From assembly GCF_001969365.1 (NCBI RefSeq), contig NZ_CP019312.1, forward strand, positions 2,170,001 to 2,234,000: a stretch of 64,000 nt of DNA. The letters are read 5' to 3'. The DNA comes from Tateyamaria omphalii. GTDB lineage: Bacteria > Pseudomonadota > Alphaproteobacteria > Rhodobacterales > Rhodobacteraceae. The translations under genes were made by a program, and so were the position numbers. Within the stretch, counting starts at the first letter, position 1. Each line of letters starts with the position of its first letter. The notes beneath the pieces are model-generated. The model was not told where the DNA came from. It searched no databases and was given only the letters and a program-made list of their open reading frames with translations. Positions 17,624 through 26,788 of the stretch are shown piece after piece.

Positions 17624-20607
17624 TAGCCCAGTGCCGTGTTGCAGCGCCCACAGACGCCCGGATGGGCGTGCAGGCCCACATCCGGCAGCACCTTCCAGCA
17701 GCGGGCGCATTTGGCACCGTCCGCCTTTTCGAACACCACGCCGATACCGGGCACTTCGGGCAGGCGGAACGCCTCGGCCGGGGCCGGGTCGGTGGTCACG
17801 CTGATCTGCGAGGTGATGCAGATATCGGCGAAAGGCAGCGCTTGCAGCGTTGCGGCCAAATCCGCGTCCTCGACATGCACCACGGGGGCCGCTTCGAGGG
17901 AGGCGCCGATCACCTTGTCCGTGCGCTGGATTTCCAGCGCCGCCGTCACTGCGCGCCGGGCGCTGCGGATGCCCGCCCATTTCGCGGCCAGCGCCTCGTC
18001 CCGCCAGTCGCCGGGTGTCTCGGGGATGTCCGTCAGGTGGACCGAGCTATCATCGCCCGGGTTCCGTTCCAGCCAGACCTCCTCCATCGTGAAGACAAGG
18101 ATCGGGGCCAGCCATGTGGTCAACCGGTGATACAGCAGGTCCAGCACCGTGCGGGCCGCGCGCCGTTCCAGAGTGTCCCCATCGCAATAAAGCGCATCCT
18201 TGCGGATGTCGAAATAGAAGGCCGACAGGTCCACGGTGGCAAAGGTGAACACGGACGAGAACACGCGCTGGAAGTCGAAGGCCGCATAGCCCGCGCGCAC
18301 CGTCTCATCCAATTCAGAGAGCCGGTGCAGCACCCAGCGTTCCAGTTCGGGCATATCCGCCGGATCGGTCCGGTCCGCTTCGGTGAAGTCCGACAGCGAG
18401 CCGAGCATGAACCGCATCGTGTTGCGCAGGCGGCGGTAGCTGTCGGCGACGCCCTTCAGGATCTCGGGCCCGATGCGCTGGTCGGCGGTATAGTCCGTCT
18501 GGGCCACCCAAAGCCGCAGGATATCGGCGCCATATTGCCTGACCACCTCATCGGGCACGATCGTGTTCCCGATGGATTTGGACATCTTGAGGCCCTTTTC
18601 ATCGAGCGTCATCCCGTGCGTCACCACGTTGCGGTAGGGCGCGCGCCCCGTGGTGCCCACCGATTGCAGCAGCGACGAGTGGAACCAGCCGCGGTGCTGG
18701 TCGGTGCCCTCCATATAGACATCGGCCACGCCATCCTCTGTCCCGTCCGCGCGATCACGCAGCACGAAGGCATGGGTGGAGCCGCTGTCAAACCACACGT
18801 CGAGGATGTCCATCACCTGCTCGTAGTCATCGGGGTTCACGACCCCTTCGAGGAAGCGCTGCTTGGCGTCTTCGTCGTACCAGGCGTCCGCCCCTTCGGC
18901 CTCGAATGCCGACGTGATGCGCCGGTTGACCTGCGGGTTGCGCAGCAGGAAGTCGTCATCCATGGGCAGTGCGCCCTTCTTGGTGAAGCAGGTCAGTGGC
19001 ACGCCCCAGGCGCGCTGGCGCGACAGCACCCAGTCGGGGCGCGATTCCATCATGGAATGCAGGCGGTTGCGGCCCGAGCGGGGGGTCCAGTTGACATTGT
19101 CGATCTCGGTCAGCGCGCGCTGCCGGATCGTGGTGCCGTGCGTGTCCTGCCCGTCGCCGACTGGTTTGTCGATGGCCGCAAACCACTGCGGCGTGTTGCG
19201 GTAGATCACCGGCGCCTTCGACCGCCAGGAGTGCGGGTAGCTGTGCTTGATCTTGCCGCGGGCCAAGAGCCCACCCACCTCGGCCAGCTTGTCGATGACA
19301 GCGGTGTTGGCGTTGCCCTCCTTCCCGTTGGGTTTCAGGATCGCCTTGCCGCCAAAGAATGGCAGATCATCGCGGAACCGCCCATCGGGGTTCACATTGT
19401 AGGTGATGACCTGTTCCAGCATACCAAGCTCGCGATACAGCTCATATTCCTCCATCCCGTGGGACGGGGCGCAGTGCACGAAGCCGGTGCCTTCGGTATC
19501 GGTGACAAAGTCGGCGGCGCGGAAGTCGCGGATGTCGTCCCAAGCGCCTTCGCCGCCTTCGGCCCCGTTGAGCGGGTGGGTCAGCGTCATGGCCGACAGC
19601 TGCGCAGGCGTGACGTCGCGCAGGCGGCGGTACATGGTCTCGTCCAGCCGCGCACGGCCGAGCACATCTGCTGCCAGATTGTCGGCCAGAATATAGCGCT
19701 CGCCGATACGCGCCCAACACTCCTCGGGCCGCCCGGTGACTTCATACAAACCGTAGGAAATATCCGGACCAAACACGACGGCCTTGTTCGACGGCATGGT
19801 CCAGGGGGTCGTGGTCCAGATCACCACATAGGCCCCTTCGAAATCGGTCGCGGCCTTTTGCCCGGCTTCAAAGATGGCTGTGGCTTCTTCGCCGCCCATT
19901 TCTTCGCCCGCAAGGGCCAGGTCGGGGGCCTGGTACTCGGCCACGCGGAACTTCACCCAGATGGTGAAGCTGTCCTTGTCGTGGTACTCGACCTCCGCCT
20001 CGGCCAGCGCGGTCTGTTCCACCGGCGACCACATCACGGGCTTGGACCCCTGATACAGCGTGCCGTTCATCAGGAACTTCATGAACTCTTCGGCAATGAC
20101 CCGTTCCGCATGGAAATCCATGGTCAGGTAGGGTTCGTCCCAGTTCCCGGTGATGCCCAGCCGCTTGAATTCCTCGCGCTGGATATCGACCCAACCGGCG
20201 GCAAAATCGCGGCATTCGGCCCGGAACTCGTTGATGGGCACCTGGTCCTTGTCGCGGCCCTTCTTGCGGTACTGTTCCTCGATCTTCCATTCGATGGGCA
20301 GGCCGTGGCAGTCCCAACCGGGGATGTAACGCGCGTCGCGGCCCATCATCTGGTGGCTGCGCACGATCATGTCCTTGATCGTCTTGTTCAGCGCGTGGCC
20401 GATATGCAGGTGGCCGTTGGCGTAGGGCGGGCCGTCGTGGAGGGTAAACGCTTCCCTGCCCTCTTTCTCTCGCAACCGCTCATAGACCCCGATCCGCGCC
20501 CACCGTTCCAGCCATCCGGGTTCGCGCTTGGGCAGGCCCGCGCGCATGGGAAAGTCGGTCTTGGGCAGATTCAGGGTGTCTTTGTAGTCAGGCGTGTCGG
20601 CGCACAT
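17623..20607 (-). CDS. ileS: Isoleucyl-tRNA synthetase
   Basis: A 994-residue class I aminoacyl-tRNA synthetase. HIGH is at 68-71 in PYANGHLHIGHALNK and KMSKS in LDEKGLKMSKSIGNT (about 660). The editing (CP1) domain lies between, with TTPWTMPSNKAVVFGPD. The C-terminal zinc site reads CARCWKVL and CGRCNTALG. It charges tRNA-Ile and hydrolyses mischarged Val-tRNA. Length is slightly above average but normal for alphaproteobacteria. It is preceded by 254 bp that holds motif M3 and a hairpin. Confidence 0.98.
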   Translation of the reverse strand: MCADTPDYKDTLNLPKTDFPMRAGLPKREPGWLERWARIGVYERLREKEGREAFTLHDGPPYANGHLHIGHALNKTIKDMIVRSHQMMGRDARYIPGWDCHGLPIEWKIEEQYRKKGRDKDQVPINEFRAECRDFAAGWVDIQREEFKRLGITGNWDEPYLTMDFHAERVIAEEFMKFLMNGTLYQGSKPVMWSPVEQTALAEAEVEYHDKDSFTIWVKFRVAEYQAPDLALAGEEMGGEEATAIFEAGQKAATDFEGAYVVIWTTTPWTMPSNKAVVFGPDISYGLYEVTGRPEECWARIGERYILADNLAADVLGRARLDETMYRRLRDVTPAQLSAMTLTHPLNGAEGGEGAWDDIRDFRAADFVTDTEGTGFVHCAPSHGMEEYELYRELGMLEQVITYNVNPDGRFRDDLPFFGGKAILKPNGKEGNANTAVIDKLAEVGGLLARGKIKHSYPHSWRSKAPVIYRNTPQWFAAIDKPVGDGQDTHGTTIRQRALTEIDNVNWTPRSGRNRLHSMMESRPDWVLSRQRAWGVPLTCFTKKGALPMDDDFLLRNPQVNRRITSAFEAEGADAWYDEDAKQRFLEGVVNPDDYEQVMDILDVWFDSGSTHAFVLRDRADGTEDGVADVYMEGTDQHRGWFHSSLLQSVGTTGRAPYRNVVTHGMTLDEKGLKMSKSIGNTIVPDEVVRQYGADILRLWVAQTDYTADQRIGPEILKGVADSYRRLRNTMRFMLGSLSDFTEADRTDPADMPELERWVLHRLSELDETVRAGYAAFDFQRVFSSVFTFATVDLSAFYFDIRKDALYCDGDTLERRAARTVLDLLYHRLTTWLAPILVFTMEEVWLERNPGDDSSVHLTDIPETPGDWRDEALAAKWAGIRSARRAVTAALEIQRTDKVIGASLEAAPVVHVEDADLAATLQALPFADICITSQISVTTDPAPAEAFRLPEVPGIGVVFEKADGAKCARCWKVLPDVGLHAHPGVCGRCNTALG

Positions 20608-20786
20608 GGGCTCGAGTCCTCGAAAATTCGGTCAGATGGGGTATAGCGGTTCGGTGCGATGGCTCAAGCACCCTTGGCCCGGCAGCTCGAAGGTCAATCA
20701 GAGCGCCGGGGATATAATTCGCCGAATGATGGTCACACACATCATGCGCGCCTTATAGGCAGAGGGCGGGACGCTCACAAGTCCCC

Positions 20787-20812
20787 CTTCTCTGGTTCAA
20801 AAAATCCCGGAG
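20787..20812 (-). repeat. TATTTT...GAAGAAG-type motif, copy M3
   Basis: Minus strand: CTCCGGGATTTTTTGAACCA then GAGAAG. A variant (ATTTTTTGAACCAGAG) shared with copy M4 at 28293. It sits between the DUF2339 gene end and the ileS start. Confidence 0.65.
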
Positions 20813-20813
20813 C

Positions 20814-20830
20814 GCGAGGCAGAGCCTCGC
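20814..20830 (-). terminator. GC hairpin downstream of DUF2339 gene
   Basis: GCGAGGC (20814-20820) and GCCTCGC (20824-20830) around AGA. On the minus strand it follows the DUF2339 stop by 32 bases and is followed directly by motif M3 with ATTTTTT, which supplies a T-run. A plausible intrinsic terminator. Confidence 0.6.
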
Positions 20831-20861
20831 AACACACAAAATGTCGTGCGCGCTTGCGCGC

Positions 20862-23594
20862 TCAATTTGGTTGATGCCGCATCTGGGCCCAACGGTTGAG
20901 CCACGCAAGCCCGGCCAGCGAGAGGCCCAGCACCACCAGCGACAGCACCCGCACCAACCCGTCGAGGCCCGAGATGTCGATCAGGAACACCTTGGCCACG
21001 GCCAAGCCGATCACGGCCAGCCCCGCCCGGCGCAGGCCTGACGCGTTCCGCGCGAGTGACTGGTAGAACAGGACCGCGCCTGTCAGCAGGATCGCCACGG
21101 TGTAGCTGTAAAGCTCGGGCTGAAGAAAGCCGTTGCTCAGTTCCATTGAGGCCGGGCCCTGCCAGACATGCCGGATGGTGGCGAAGGCCCAGTAGACCAG
21201 CAGCGCGACCGCCATGCCGCCAAAGCCCCACCGCAATGTGGGCTGCCGCACGCGCCAGGCCGCAAGGCCAAGCAGCAGCGCGGGCAGCAGATAGGCCGGG
21301 ATCAGCGTGTTCAGCACGGGCGGGCCGGCCACGTCGTCGCCCCAACCTGCCAGCAGCGGCGAGAGCAGGGTCAGGCCGAGGGCGAGCGCGCCAAATCCGA
21401 TCAGGCCGAAAAGCGCAGCGAGGAGGCCGCGCACCCAGACAAACAGGCCGCCCAGACCCTCGATCCGCAAAAGCTGCACCAGCATCAGGCCCAGCCATAT
21501 CACGGCGAAAAGGCCCATGGCCCAGTGTGTGTCGGTGTTGCTGCCCGGCAGGAGGTCGTCGAGAAAACGGATCAGCAAGAGTGATATGGTCATCCCGGCC
21601 GTGGACCAGGCGGCGGTGTCCAGCATGATCCGCGCGGTGATGCGCTGCAACCCGCGCAAGAGGACCAGTGATGCCACGAAGGCGGCAAGCGACCCGGCAT
21701 AGGCGAGCAACATCTCCCACAGCGGGGCATCAAGCGCCCAGCCAAGGCCGGGATCGCCAACCAGCCGCGCGCCGACCGCCGCGACGCCCACGGCGATGAA
21801 CACCTGCATGAGCGGCAGCTTGAACTGACGGTCGAGCCAGGCCGCGACCAGAACCGTCACTGCCAGCGCGACCGTCAGCGCCGCAAGCGACAGGATCAGC
21901 ACCAGCGCAAAACTGATCGACGCCAGCCCCGACAGTACAAATAGGGACGCGCGCACCCGCTCGGGCGCGTCCGCCCGCGCAAAGCGTAAGGCAAGACCCA
22001 CCATCACGGCCGCCAGCGCGATGGCATGCAAAGCCCATGGATAGGCGCCAATGGTCAGGGCCGGTTGCCACGTCACTTCGAGCGTGATCGCCATCACGGG
22101 CGCTGTCAGCGCCGCCGCAAGCCCCCAGATCAGCCCCTCGCCCGGTCGCAGCGCGCGCAGGGCCATGGCACCGCTCAGAAGCAGGCCCACGCCCCAAAGC
22201 ACGCTGACGGCCATCGGATAATCCGCTTCGGGCGTGACGGCGTAAGCGTCGGCAAAGGCCGAGATGACCGGCCCCATGTCGAGCCCTTCGCGTGCGACGA
22301 CGGCGAGTGCAGCAACGACGGGCAGGAGCGCGAAGTCCTGCAAAGCAGGGCCAGACACTGACCAGTAGATCAGCGCCATCGACAGGATCACGAGGCTGAC
22401 GAGGGCCATCCAGAAGGGTTCGGCGCCCGCAGCGGCACTCCAGACGACCGAGGCTGAGGCCGCGGCCACCGTGCCAAGGGCCAGCCATGTGGGAAAGGCG
22501 GGCCTGTCACCCTTGGGCGCGCGCAGGAAGGCGTGCACCAGAACGCCAGCGTGATCGGGCCGGAAGGACCGGGCCGGGATCAGGATGGACAGGACTGCCA
22601 GCACCATCACATACGCCTGAAAGCCCAGCACCAGGTCGAGATCTCCGCCCAGAACGGTCAGCCAGCCCATGATCAGGCCCAGCGCAACACTTAGCACCGA
22701 CACCCAGGCCCAGCGCCGGATCGTGTCGATGCCAAGGCCCACTGCGGCGACCACACCGAAATAGACAAACAGCCAGGACGTGGCCGGCACCGTGCTGCCC
22801 ACCAGAAGCGGCGCGGCGAAGGCGCCGATGACGCCCACGGCGGCCAGAAGTGGCCCGTAGAGCCAGCCGAGCCCGACGCCAAGCAGCCCCACGGCGGCCA
22901 TCCCGGCAAAGGCGACCTCAACCCCGATCAGGTCGTAGAGCAAGCGTGCTGCCGCGACGCCGCCAAAGAGTGACACCAGCCCGGCACCGGAAAAGACCGA
23001 CGGGATATAGGCGGTGGCCGTGTCCACACCGTCGCCGTAGCGGCGCCGGATCACCTCGCCCCCGACGATCAACGCACCGCCGAAGCCCAGCGCGGCCAGC
23101 ACCCGGGCCGTGGGCGGAAAGAGGTCGTTTTCGATGCCGTATTGCACCAGAAACAGCCCCGCGAGCGCCAGCGACACGGCCGAGACGGCGTAGAACCAAT
23201 TGGCGACCAGCCATGCGCCAAACCGCATGAGCGGCGTTGGCTCTGGTGGGTCAGAGGGCGGCGGGGGTGGCGGTGACGCTGCGGCGCCTGTGTCCACCGC
23301 GTCCGCGCCTGCCTTGCGCTGCGCGACGACGCGCGCGGCTGCGGTTTCGGCAAGCGGGGGGAGCGGTGGGCTTTGGGCTGCCTTGCCCCGTTCCCATGGG
23401 GTATCCGGGGTGTCGTCTTTTGCCGCCTCACCTGTTTCAGGGGCGGCGGCGGGCACTGCTGTCTGCGCTTCCGCCAGTCGCTGTTCAAGCCCGGCAATGC
23501 GCGTGCGCAGACCCGAAACGGCGACCAGCAGGTAAATCACCGCGATCGGGATGGCGAGGACCACAAGCCCCGCCAGCATCAGCAATCCTTCCAT
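20862..23594 (-). CDS. DUF2339 polytopic membrane protein
   Basis: A 910-residue protein. It starts with a membrane helix (MLAGLVVLAIPIAVIYLLVAV) and a short coiled-coil (GLRTRIAGLEQRLAEAQ). A Pro/Ala-rich linker with a PPPPPSDPPEPTP run follows, and then more than 20 hydrophobic segments to the end. This is the DUF2339 layout. The family is widespread in Gram-negatives and has no assigned reaction; a role in the envelope is only guessed. It is preceded by 111 bp and ends at a hairpin plus motif M3. Confidence 0.85.
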   Translation of the reverse strand: MEGLLMLAGLVVLAIPIAVIYLLVAVSGLRTRIAGLEQRLAEAQTAVPAAAPETGEAAKDDTPDTPWERGKAAQSPPLPPLAETAAARVVAQRKAGADAVDTGAAASPPPPPPSDPPEPTPLMRFGAWLVANWFYAVSAVSLALAGLFLVQYGIENDLFPPTARVLAALGFGGALIVGGEVIRRRYGDGVDTATAYIPSVFSGAGLVSLFGGVAAARLLYDLIGVEVAFAGMAAVGLLGVGLGWLYGPLLAAVGVIGAFAAPLLVGSTVPATSWLFVYFGVVAAVGLGIDTIRRWAWVSVLSVALGLIMGWLTVLGGDLDLVLGFQAYVMVLAVLSILIPARSFRPDHAGVLVHAFLRAPKGDRPAFPTWLALGTVAAASASVVWSAAAGAEPFWMALVSLVILSMALIYWSVSGPALQDFALLPVVAALAVVAREGLDMGPVISAFADAYAVTPEADYPMAVSVLWGVGLLLSGAMALRALRPGEGLIWGLAAALTAPVMAITLEVTWQPALTIGAYPWALHAIALAAVMVGLALRFARADAPERVRASLFVLSGLASISFALVLILSLAALTVALAVTVLVAAWLDRQFKLPLMQVFIAVGVAAVGARLVGDPGLGWALDAPLWEMLLAYAGSLAAFVASLVLLRGLQRITARIMLDTAAWSTAGMTISLLLIRFLDDLLPGSNTDTHWAMGLFAVIWLGLMLVQLLRIEGLGGLFVWVRGLLAALFGLIGFGALALGLTLLSPLLAGWGDDVAGPPVLNTLIPAYLLPALLLGLAAWRVRQPTLRWGFGGMAVALLVYWAFATIRHVWQGPASMELSNGFLQPELYSYTVAILLTGAVLFYQSLARNASGLRRAGLAVIGLAVAKVFLIDISGLDGLVRVLSLVVLGLSLAGLAWLNRWAQMRHQPN

Positions 23595-23705
23595 CTGCGC
23601 CCTCCCACACCGGTGGTCGCGAGACTAGATCACCAGCGCGCCTGAAAAAAGCATGGTTTTCCAGACCTTTGAAGGCGGCAGTTCAGTGCCCATGCGCAAG
23701 CGCCA

Positions 23706-25325
23706 TCACCGGTCCGCGATGTGCGCCCAGACCGCCGACATCACCACCGACCCTTCGCCCACGGCACTTGCCACCCGCTTGACCGATCCAGCGCGCACGT
23801 CACCCACGGCAAATATGCCGGGGCGCGAGGTTTCGTAGCCGCTGAGGGCGCCCACGTCCGGGCCGGTTTTGACGTACCCCTTGTCATCGAGCTCGACCAG
23901 GTCCGACAGCCATTTGGTGTTGGGCGCGGCCCCCACCATGACGAACAGCGCCTTGGTGTTCAGCGTCCAATCCTGCCCGCCGCGCCGGTCGCGGACGGTT
24001 ATGGCGTCGAGCCGGTCGTCGCCGTGCAGTTCCTTGACCTCGGTGCAGATGTGGATGGTGATCCTGGGGTGGCTTTGCAGCCGTTGCAGCAGGTAGTCGG
24101 ACATGGACGACGCAAGGCTTTCGCCGCGCACGAGCACGTGCACATGCCGTGCCGAGCGCGCGAGGAACATGGCCGCCTGCCCCGCCGAGTTGCCGCCGCC
24201 GATCACGGCCACTTCCGTGTCCTTGCAATAGCGCGCCTCGACATCCGTCGCCGCGTAGTAGACGCCGCTGCCCTCCAGCTCTTCCAGGCGGTCGAGCGGC
24301 AGGCGGCGGTATTGCACGCCGGTGGCCACGATCAGCGCCTTGGCCGACACCCAGTCGTCATTGTCGAGCTTGATATGGAACAGGTGCTTTTCGCATTGCA
24401 TGAGCTCGGTGGCCCGGACCGGTACGGCAAAGCGGGTGCCGAATTTCATCGCCTGCACCTCGCCCCGGCCCACGAGGTCACCGCCAGAGATGCCGGTGGG
24501 AAAGCCCATGTAATTCTCGATCCGCGACGACGTGCCTGCCTGCCCGCCGATGGCAAGGTCTTCGAGCACAACGGCGCAGAGCCCTTCGGCCCCGGCATAC
24601 ACCCCTGCAGCGACGCCTGCGGGACCGCCGCCGACGATCGCCACGTCATAGACGTCCTCCTTGCGCAGCGCCATATCGAGGCCCAGCGTCTGCGCCACGC
24701 CGCGCGGCGTGGGCGGGTCGATCACCTGGTGCTTGGCAAAGACCACTGCGGGGTGGGCGCGGTTGATGCTGCACTGGCTGGCCAGATCATTGCCCTCGGC
24801 GCTGTCGATCTCGACCTCGACAAAGGGGATGCGGTTGCGCGAGGCGAAGCTGGCGATGCGGCGGACGTCGCGGTCGACCTCGCCCCCGATCAGGGTCAGC
24901 CCGCCTTCGGACAGATCGAGCATACGGCGGCGGCGCGCAGCGAACACGGTGATGATGATGTCGGACATATCGGGCATGTCGGCCATCAGCTTGAGCATGT
25001 CCTCGCGCGTGACACACAGCAATTGTGTGTCCTGCACGGCGCGCGCGCCCATGAAGGCGCGACCGCCGTTCAGAAAGGCCAGTTCGCCGAAGAACTGTCC
25101 CGGCCCGAGCGTGGCATTGCCATAGCGCCGGCCGGTCTGTGAATTCACCGCTTCCGTCTCTCCGGACAAGAGGTAGTGGAACGTATCGGTGCGCTCGCCC
25201 GGGCGCTGAAAGTATTCACCCGCCTTGACGTCGACGAGCGTGCCCACACGGCGCATTGCGGCGACATGTTCGTCGGTGAGCGGGGTGCGCACCATCGTTG
25301 TCAGGTCGGGGGCAAAGGTTTCCAT
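23706..25325 (-). CDS. cNMP-domain / thioredoxin-reductase-like fusion
   Basis: A 539-residue fusion. Residues about 15-130 are a Crp-like cyclic-nucleotide-binding domain (VDVKAGEYFQRPGERTDTFHYLLSGE, PGQFFGELAFLNG). A thioredoxin/glutaredoxin-like segment without a CxxC follows (about 145-205). The rest is a TrxB-like flavoprotein with VAIVGGGPAGVAAGVYAGAEG for FAD, VAVIGGGNSAGQAAMFLA for NAD(P)H and PGIFAVGDVRAG near the end. The CxxC expected before the NADPH motif is replaced by YYAATDVEA, so it cannot act as a classical thioredoxin reductase. The start follows AGGAGTGAGCC, four bases after the YcjF-like gene stop. Confidence 0.88.
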   Translation of the reverse strand: METFAPDLTTMVRTPLTDEHVAAMRRVGTLVDVKAGEYFQRPGERTDTFHYLLSGETEAVNSQTGRRYGNATLGPGQFFGELAFLNGGRAFMGARAVQDTQLLCVTREDMLKLMADMPDMSDIIITVFAARRRRMLDLSEGGLTLIGGEVDRDVRRIASFASRNRIPFVEVEIDSAEGNDLASQCSINRAHPAVVFAKHQVIDPPTPRGVAQTLGLDMALRKEDVYDVAIVGGGPAGVAAGVYAGAEGLCAVVLEDLAIGGQAGTSSRIENYMGFPTGISGGDLVGRGEVQAMKFGTRFAVPVRATELMQCEKHLFHIKLDNDDWVSAKALIVATGVQYRRLPLDRLEELEGSGVYYAATDVEARYCKDTEVAVIGGGNSAGQAAMFLARSARHVHVLVRGESLASSMSDYLLQRLQSHPRITIHICTEVKELHGDDRLDAITVRDRRGGQDWTLNTKALFVMVGAAPNTKWLSDLVELDDKGYVKTGPDVGALSGYETSRPGIFAVGDVRAGSVKRVASAVGEGSVVMSAVWAHIADR

Positions 25326-25328
25326 GGC

Positions 25329-26348
25329 TCACTCCTGTCCGTTGGTGCTGCGTTGTGTCTGAAATAGGCCGCCAAGCGCCTGTTTCACCAGGCGCCGGGC
25401 TTTGGGGCGGTGGCCCGCCTGAAAGGCCAGCGGGCGGCAGACTTCCATGGCGGCGACACCCACGCGGGCGGTAAGCGCGCCGTTGACCAGCCCCTCGCCG
25501 AAGCGGCGCGAGAGCTTGCCCAGGATGGAGCCGCCGAGCACGGGTTCGAGCATGTCGTCGCCCACGGCCACGGCGCCAGTGGCCACGAGATGCGCCATCA
25601 CCGCGCGGGTCAGCCGCCAACTGCCCAGAAGTCCCCCGCGCCCACCGTACACCTCGGCGATGCGGCGGATCATGCGCAGATTGGCCGTGAGCGCCGCCGC
25701 CACGTCGGCGAGCGCCAGCGGCACGAGTGCGGTGACTGTGGCGACCTGGCGAGCCGCGGCCTCGACCTCGCGTTCGGCGGCCTGATCCAGCGGGGCGATG
25801 AGCGTGTCCTCGGCCAGCGCCAGAAGGCCCGCGGCGTCCATCTGATCGCCGCGCAATTCCGACAGGCGGGCCCGGCCCCATTCGGTTTCAGGCCGCGCGC
25901 GGTAGAGCGCGTCGAGACGGTCTGTCACCGTGCGGGCAGCGGCCAGATCGTTCTGTTCCAGCGCCTGTGCAGCCGCGTGGCGCAGCCCGTCGAGCCGGGT
26001 CAGCCGCCGCAGGGCCGCAAGCTCGCGCAGCGCAATGACCAGAAGCGTCAGCACGAATGCCGCAAGTAGGCCCGTGAACGCCCAGCCCAGAAGCGGCGCG
26101 CGGTCGATCCAGGCGGTCACGAAATTCCACGCGGCCGCACTGAGCACGGCGGTCAGAAGCGCGCCCGCGAGCCCCCAGAAGAGCCGCCCGAGCCGTGATG
26201 GTTTTGCGGTCGCGACACGGGCGGCCATCTGCATCGCGTCGCCGCGTGGCGCGGCGGCCGGTCCGATGTCGGGCACGGGCGGTGCCTCGGCCACTTGAGG
26301 TGCCGGTTCATCCTCGATCTCGATCAGAACGGGGCCTTTGGCCATCAT
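25329..26348 (-). CDS. ycjF: YcjF family membrane protein (DUF697)
   Basis: A 339-residue inner-membrane protein. It has an acidic Pro-rich N-terminus, two hydrophobic helices (LFWGLAGALLTAVLSAAAWNF and LLGWAFTGLLAAFVLTLLVIA), and a C-terminal DUF697/TIGR01620 region (LLGSWRLTRAVMAHLVATGAVAVGDDMLEPVLGGSILGKLSRRFGEGLVNG). In E. coli YcjF is the partner of YcjX; the pair is linked to envelope stress. Here both are in one operon with a GNAT gene between, joined by ATGA overlaps. Confidence 0.88.
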   Translation of the reverse strand: MMAKGPVLIEIEDEPAPQVAEAPPVPDIGPAAAPRGDAMQMAARVATAKPSRLGRLFWGLAGALLTAVLSAAAWNFVTAWIDRAPLLGWAFTGLLAAFVLTLLVIALRELAALRRLTRLDGLRHAAAQALEQNDLAAARTVTDRLDALYRARPETEWGRARLSELRGDQMDAAGLLALAEDTLIAPLDQAAEREVEAAARQVATVTALVPLALADVAAALTANLRMIRRIAEVYGGRGGLLGSWRLTRAVMAHLVATGAVAVGDDMLEPVLGGSILGKLSRRFGEGLVNGALTARVGVAAMEVCRPLAFQAGHRPKARRLVKQALGGLFQTQRSTNGQE

Positions 26349-26788
26349 GCGGTTTCCTTGTGCCAGTCGTAGCGGATGTCGGGCAGCCCTTCATCGTTGC
26401 GGCTGCCGTCGGTACGTTCGGCCTCCGCAAAGCCGTGGCGCAGATAGAAGCGCTGCGCGCCGGTGTTGGCCTGAAAGGTCCAGAGCGTGAGATGGTCGGT
26501 TGCGGCTTGCATGTGCGAGAGCAGCGCGGCGCCGATCCCCTGCCCCTGTGCTGCGTCCGAGACATAGAGCGCGTGGACATCCGTGCCGTTGCGCGCTGAA
26601 AAGGCCCGCACCGCGCCGCTCTGCTCGGCCACCGTGACCCAGCCCTGTTCGATCATGTGCCCGGCAAAGGACAGATCCTCGGCCCGTGTGTGGATGCGCG
26701 GCATCCACGGCGTGCCGTCGATGAAGCCCGACAGGATCGCGCCCACGGCGCCGGCATCGGTGGGTTGGGCGGGGCGCAGATGCGTCAC
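26345..26788 (-). CDS. GNAT family N-acetyltransferase
   Basis: A 147-residue acetyltransferase of the GNAT fold. ALYVSDAAQGQGIGAALLSHMQ (about residues 75-96) is the acetyl-CoA-binding motif A with Q-x-x-G-I/G. FQANTGAQRFYLRHGFAEAERTDGS is the motif-B end typical of small GNATs. Substrate unknown. It is translationally coupled on both sides (ATGA overlaps) to the ycjX-like and ycjF-like genes, an arrangement that suggests but does not prove a joint role. Confidence 0.87.
   Translation of the reverse strand: MTHLRPAQPTDAGAVGAILSGFIDGTPWMPRIHTRAEDLSFAGHMIEQGWVTVAEQSGAVRAFSARNGTDVHALYVSDAAQGQGIGAALLSHMQAATDHLTLWTFQANTGAQRFYLRHGFAEAERTDGSRNDEGLPDIRYDWHKETA

Noticed and set aside
17662..20646. 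A 994-codon open frame antisense to ileS
   Set aside because: It mirrors a certain gene and comes from GC-rich third positions; its protein is low-complexity and has no family signature. The equal length is a coincidence.
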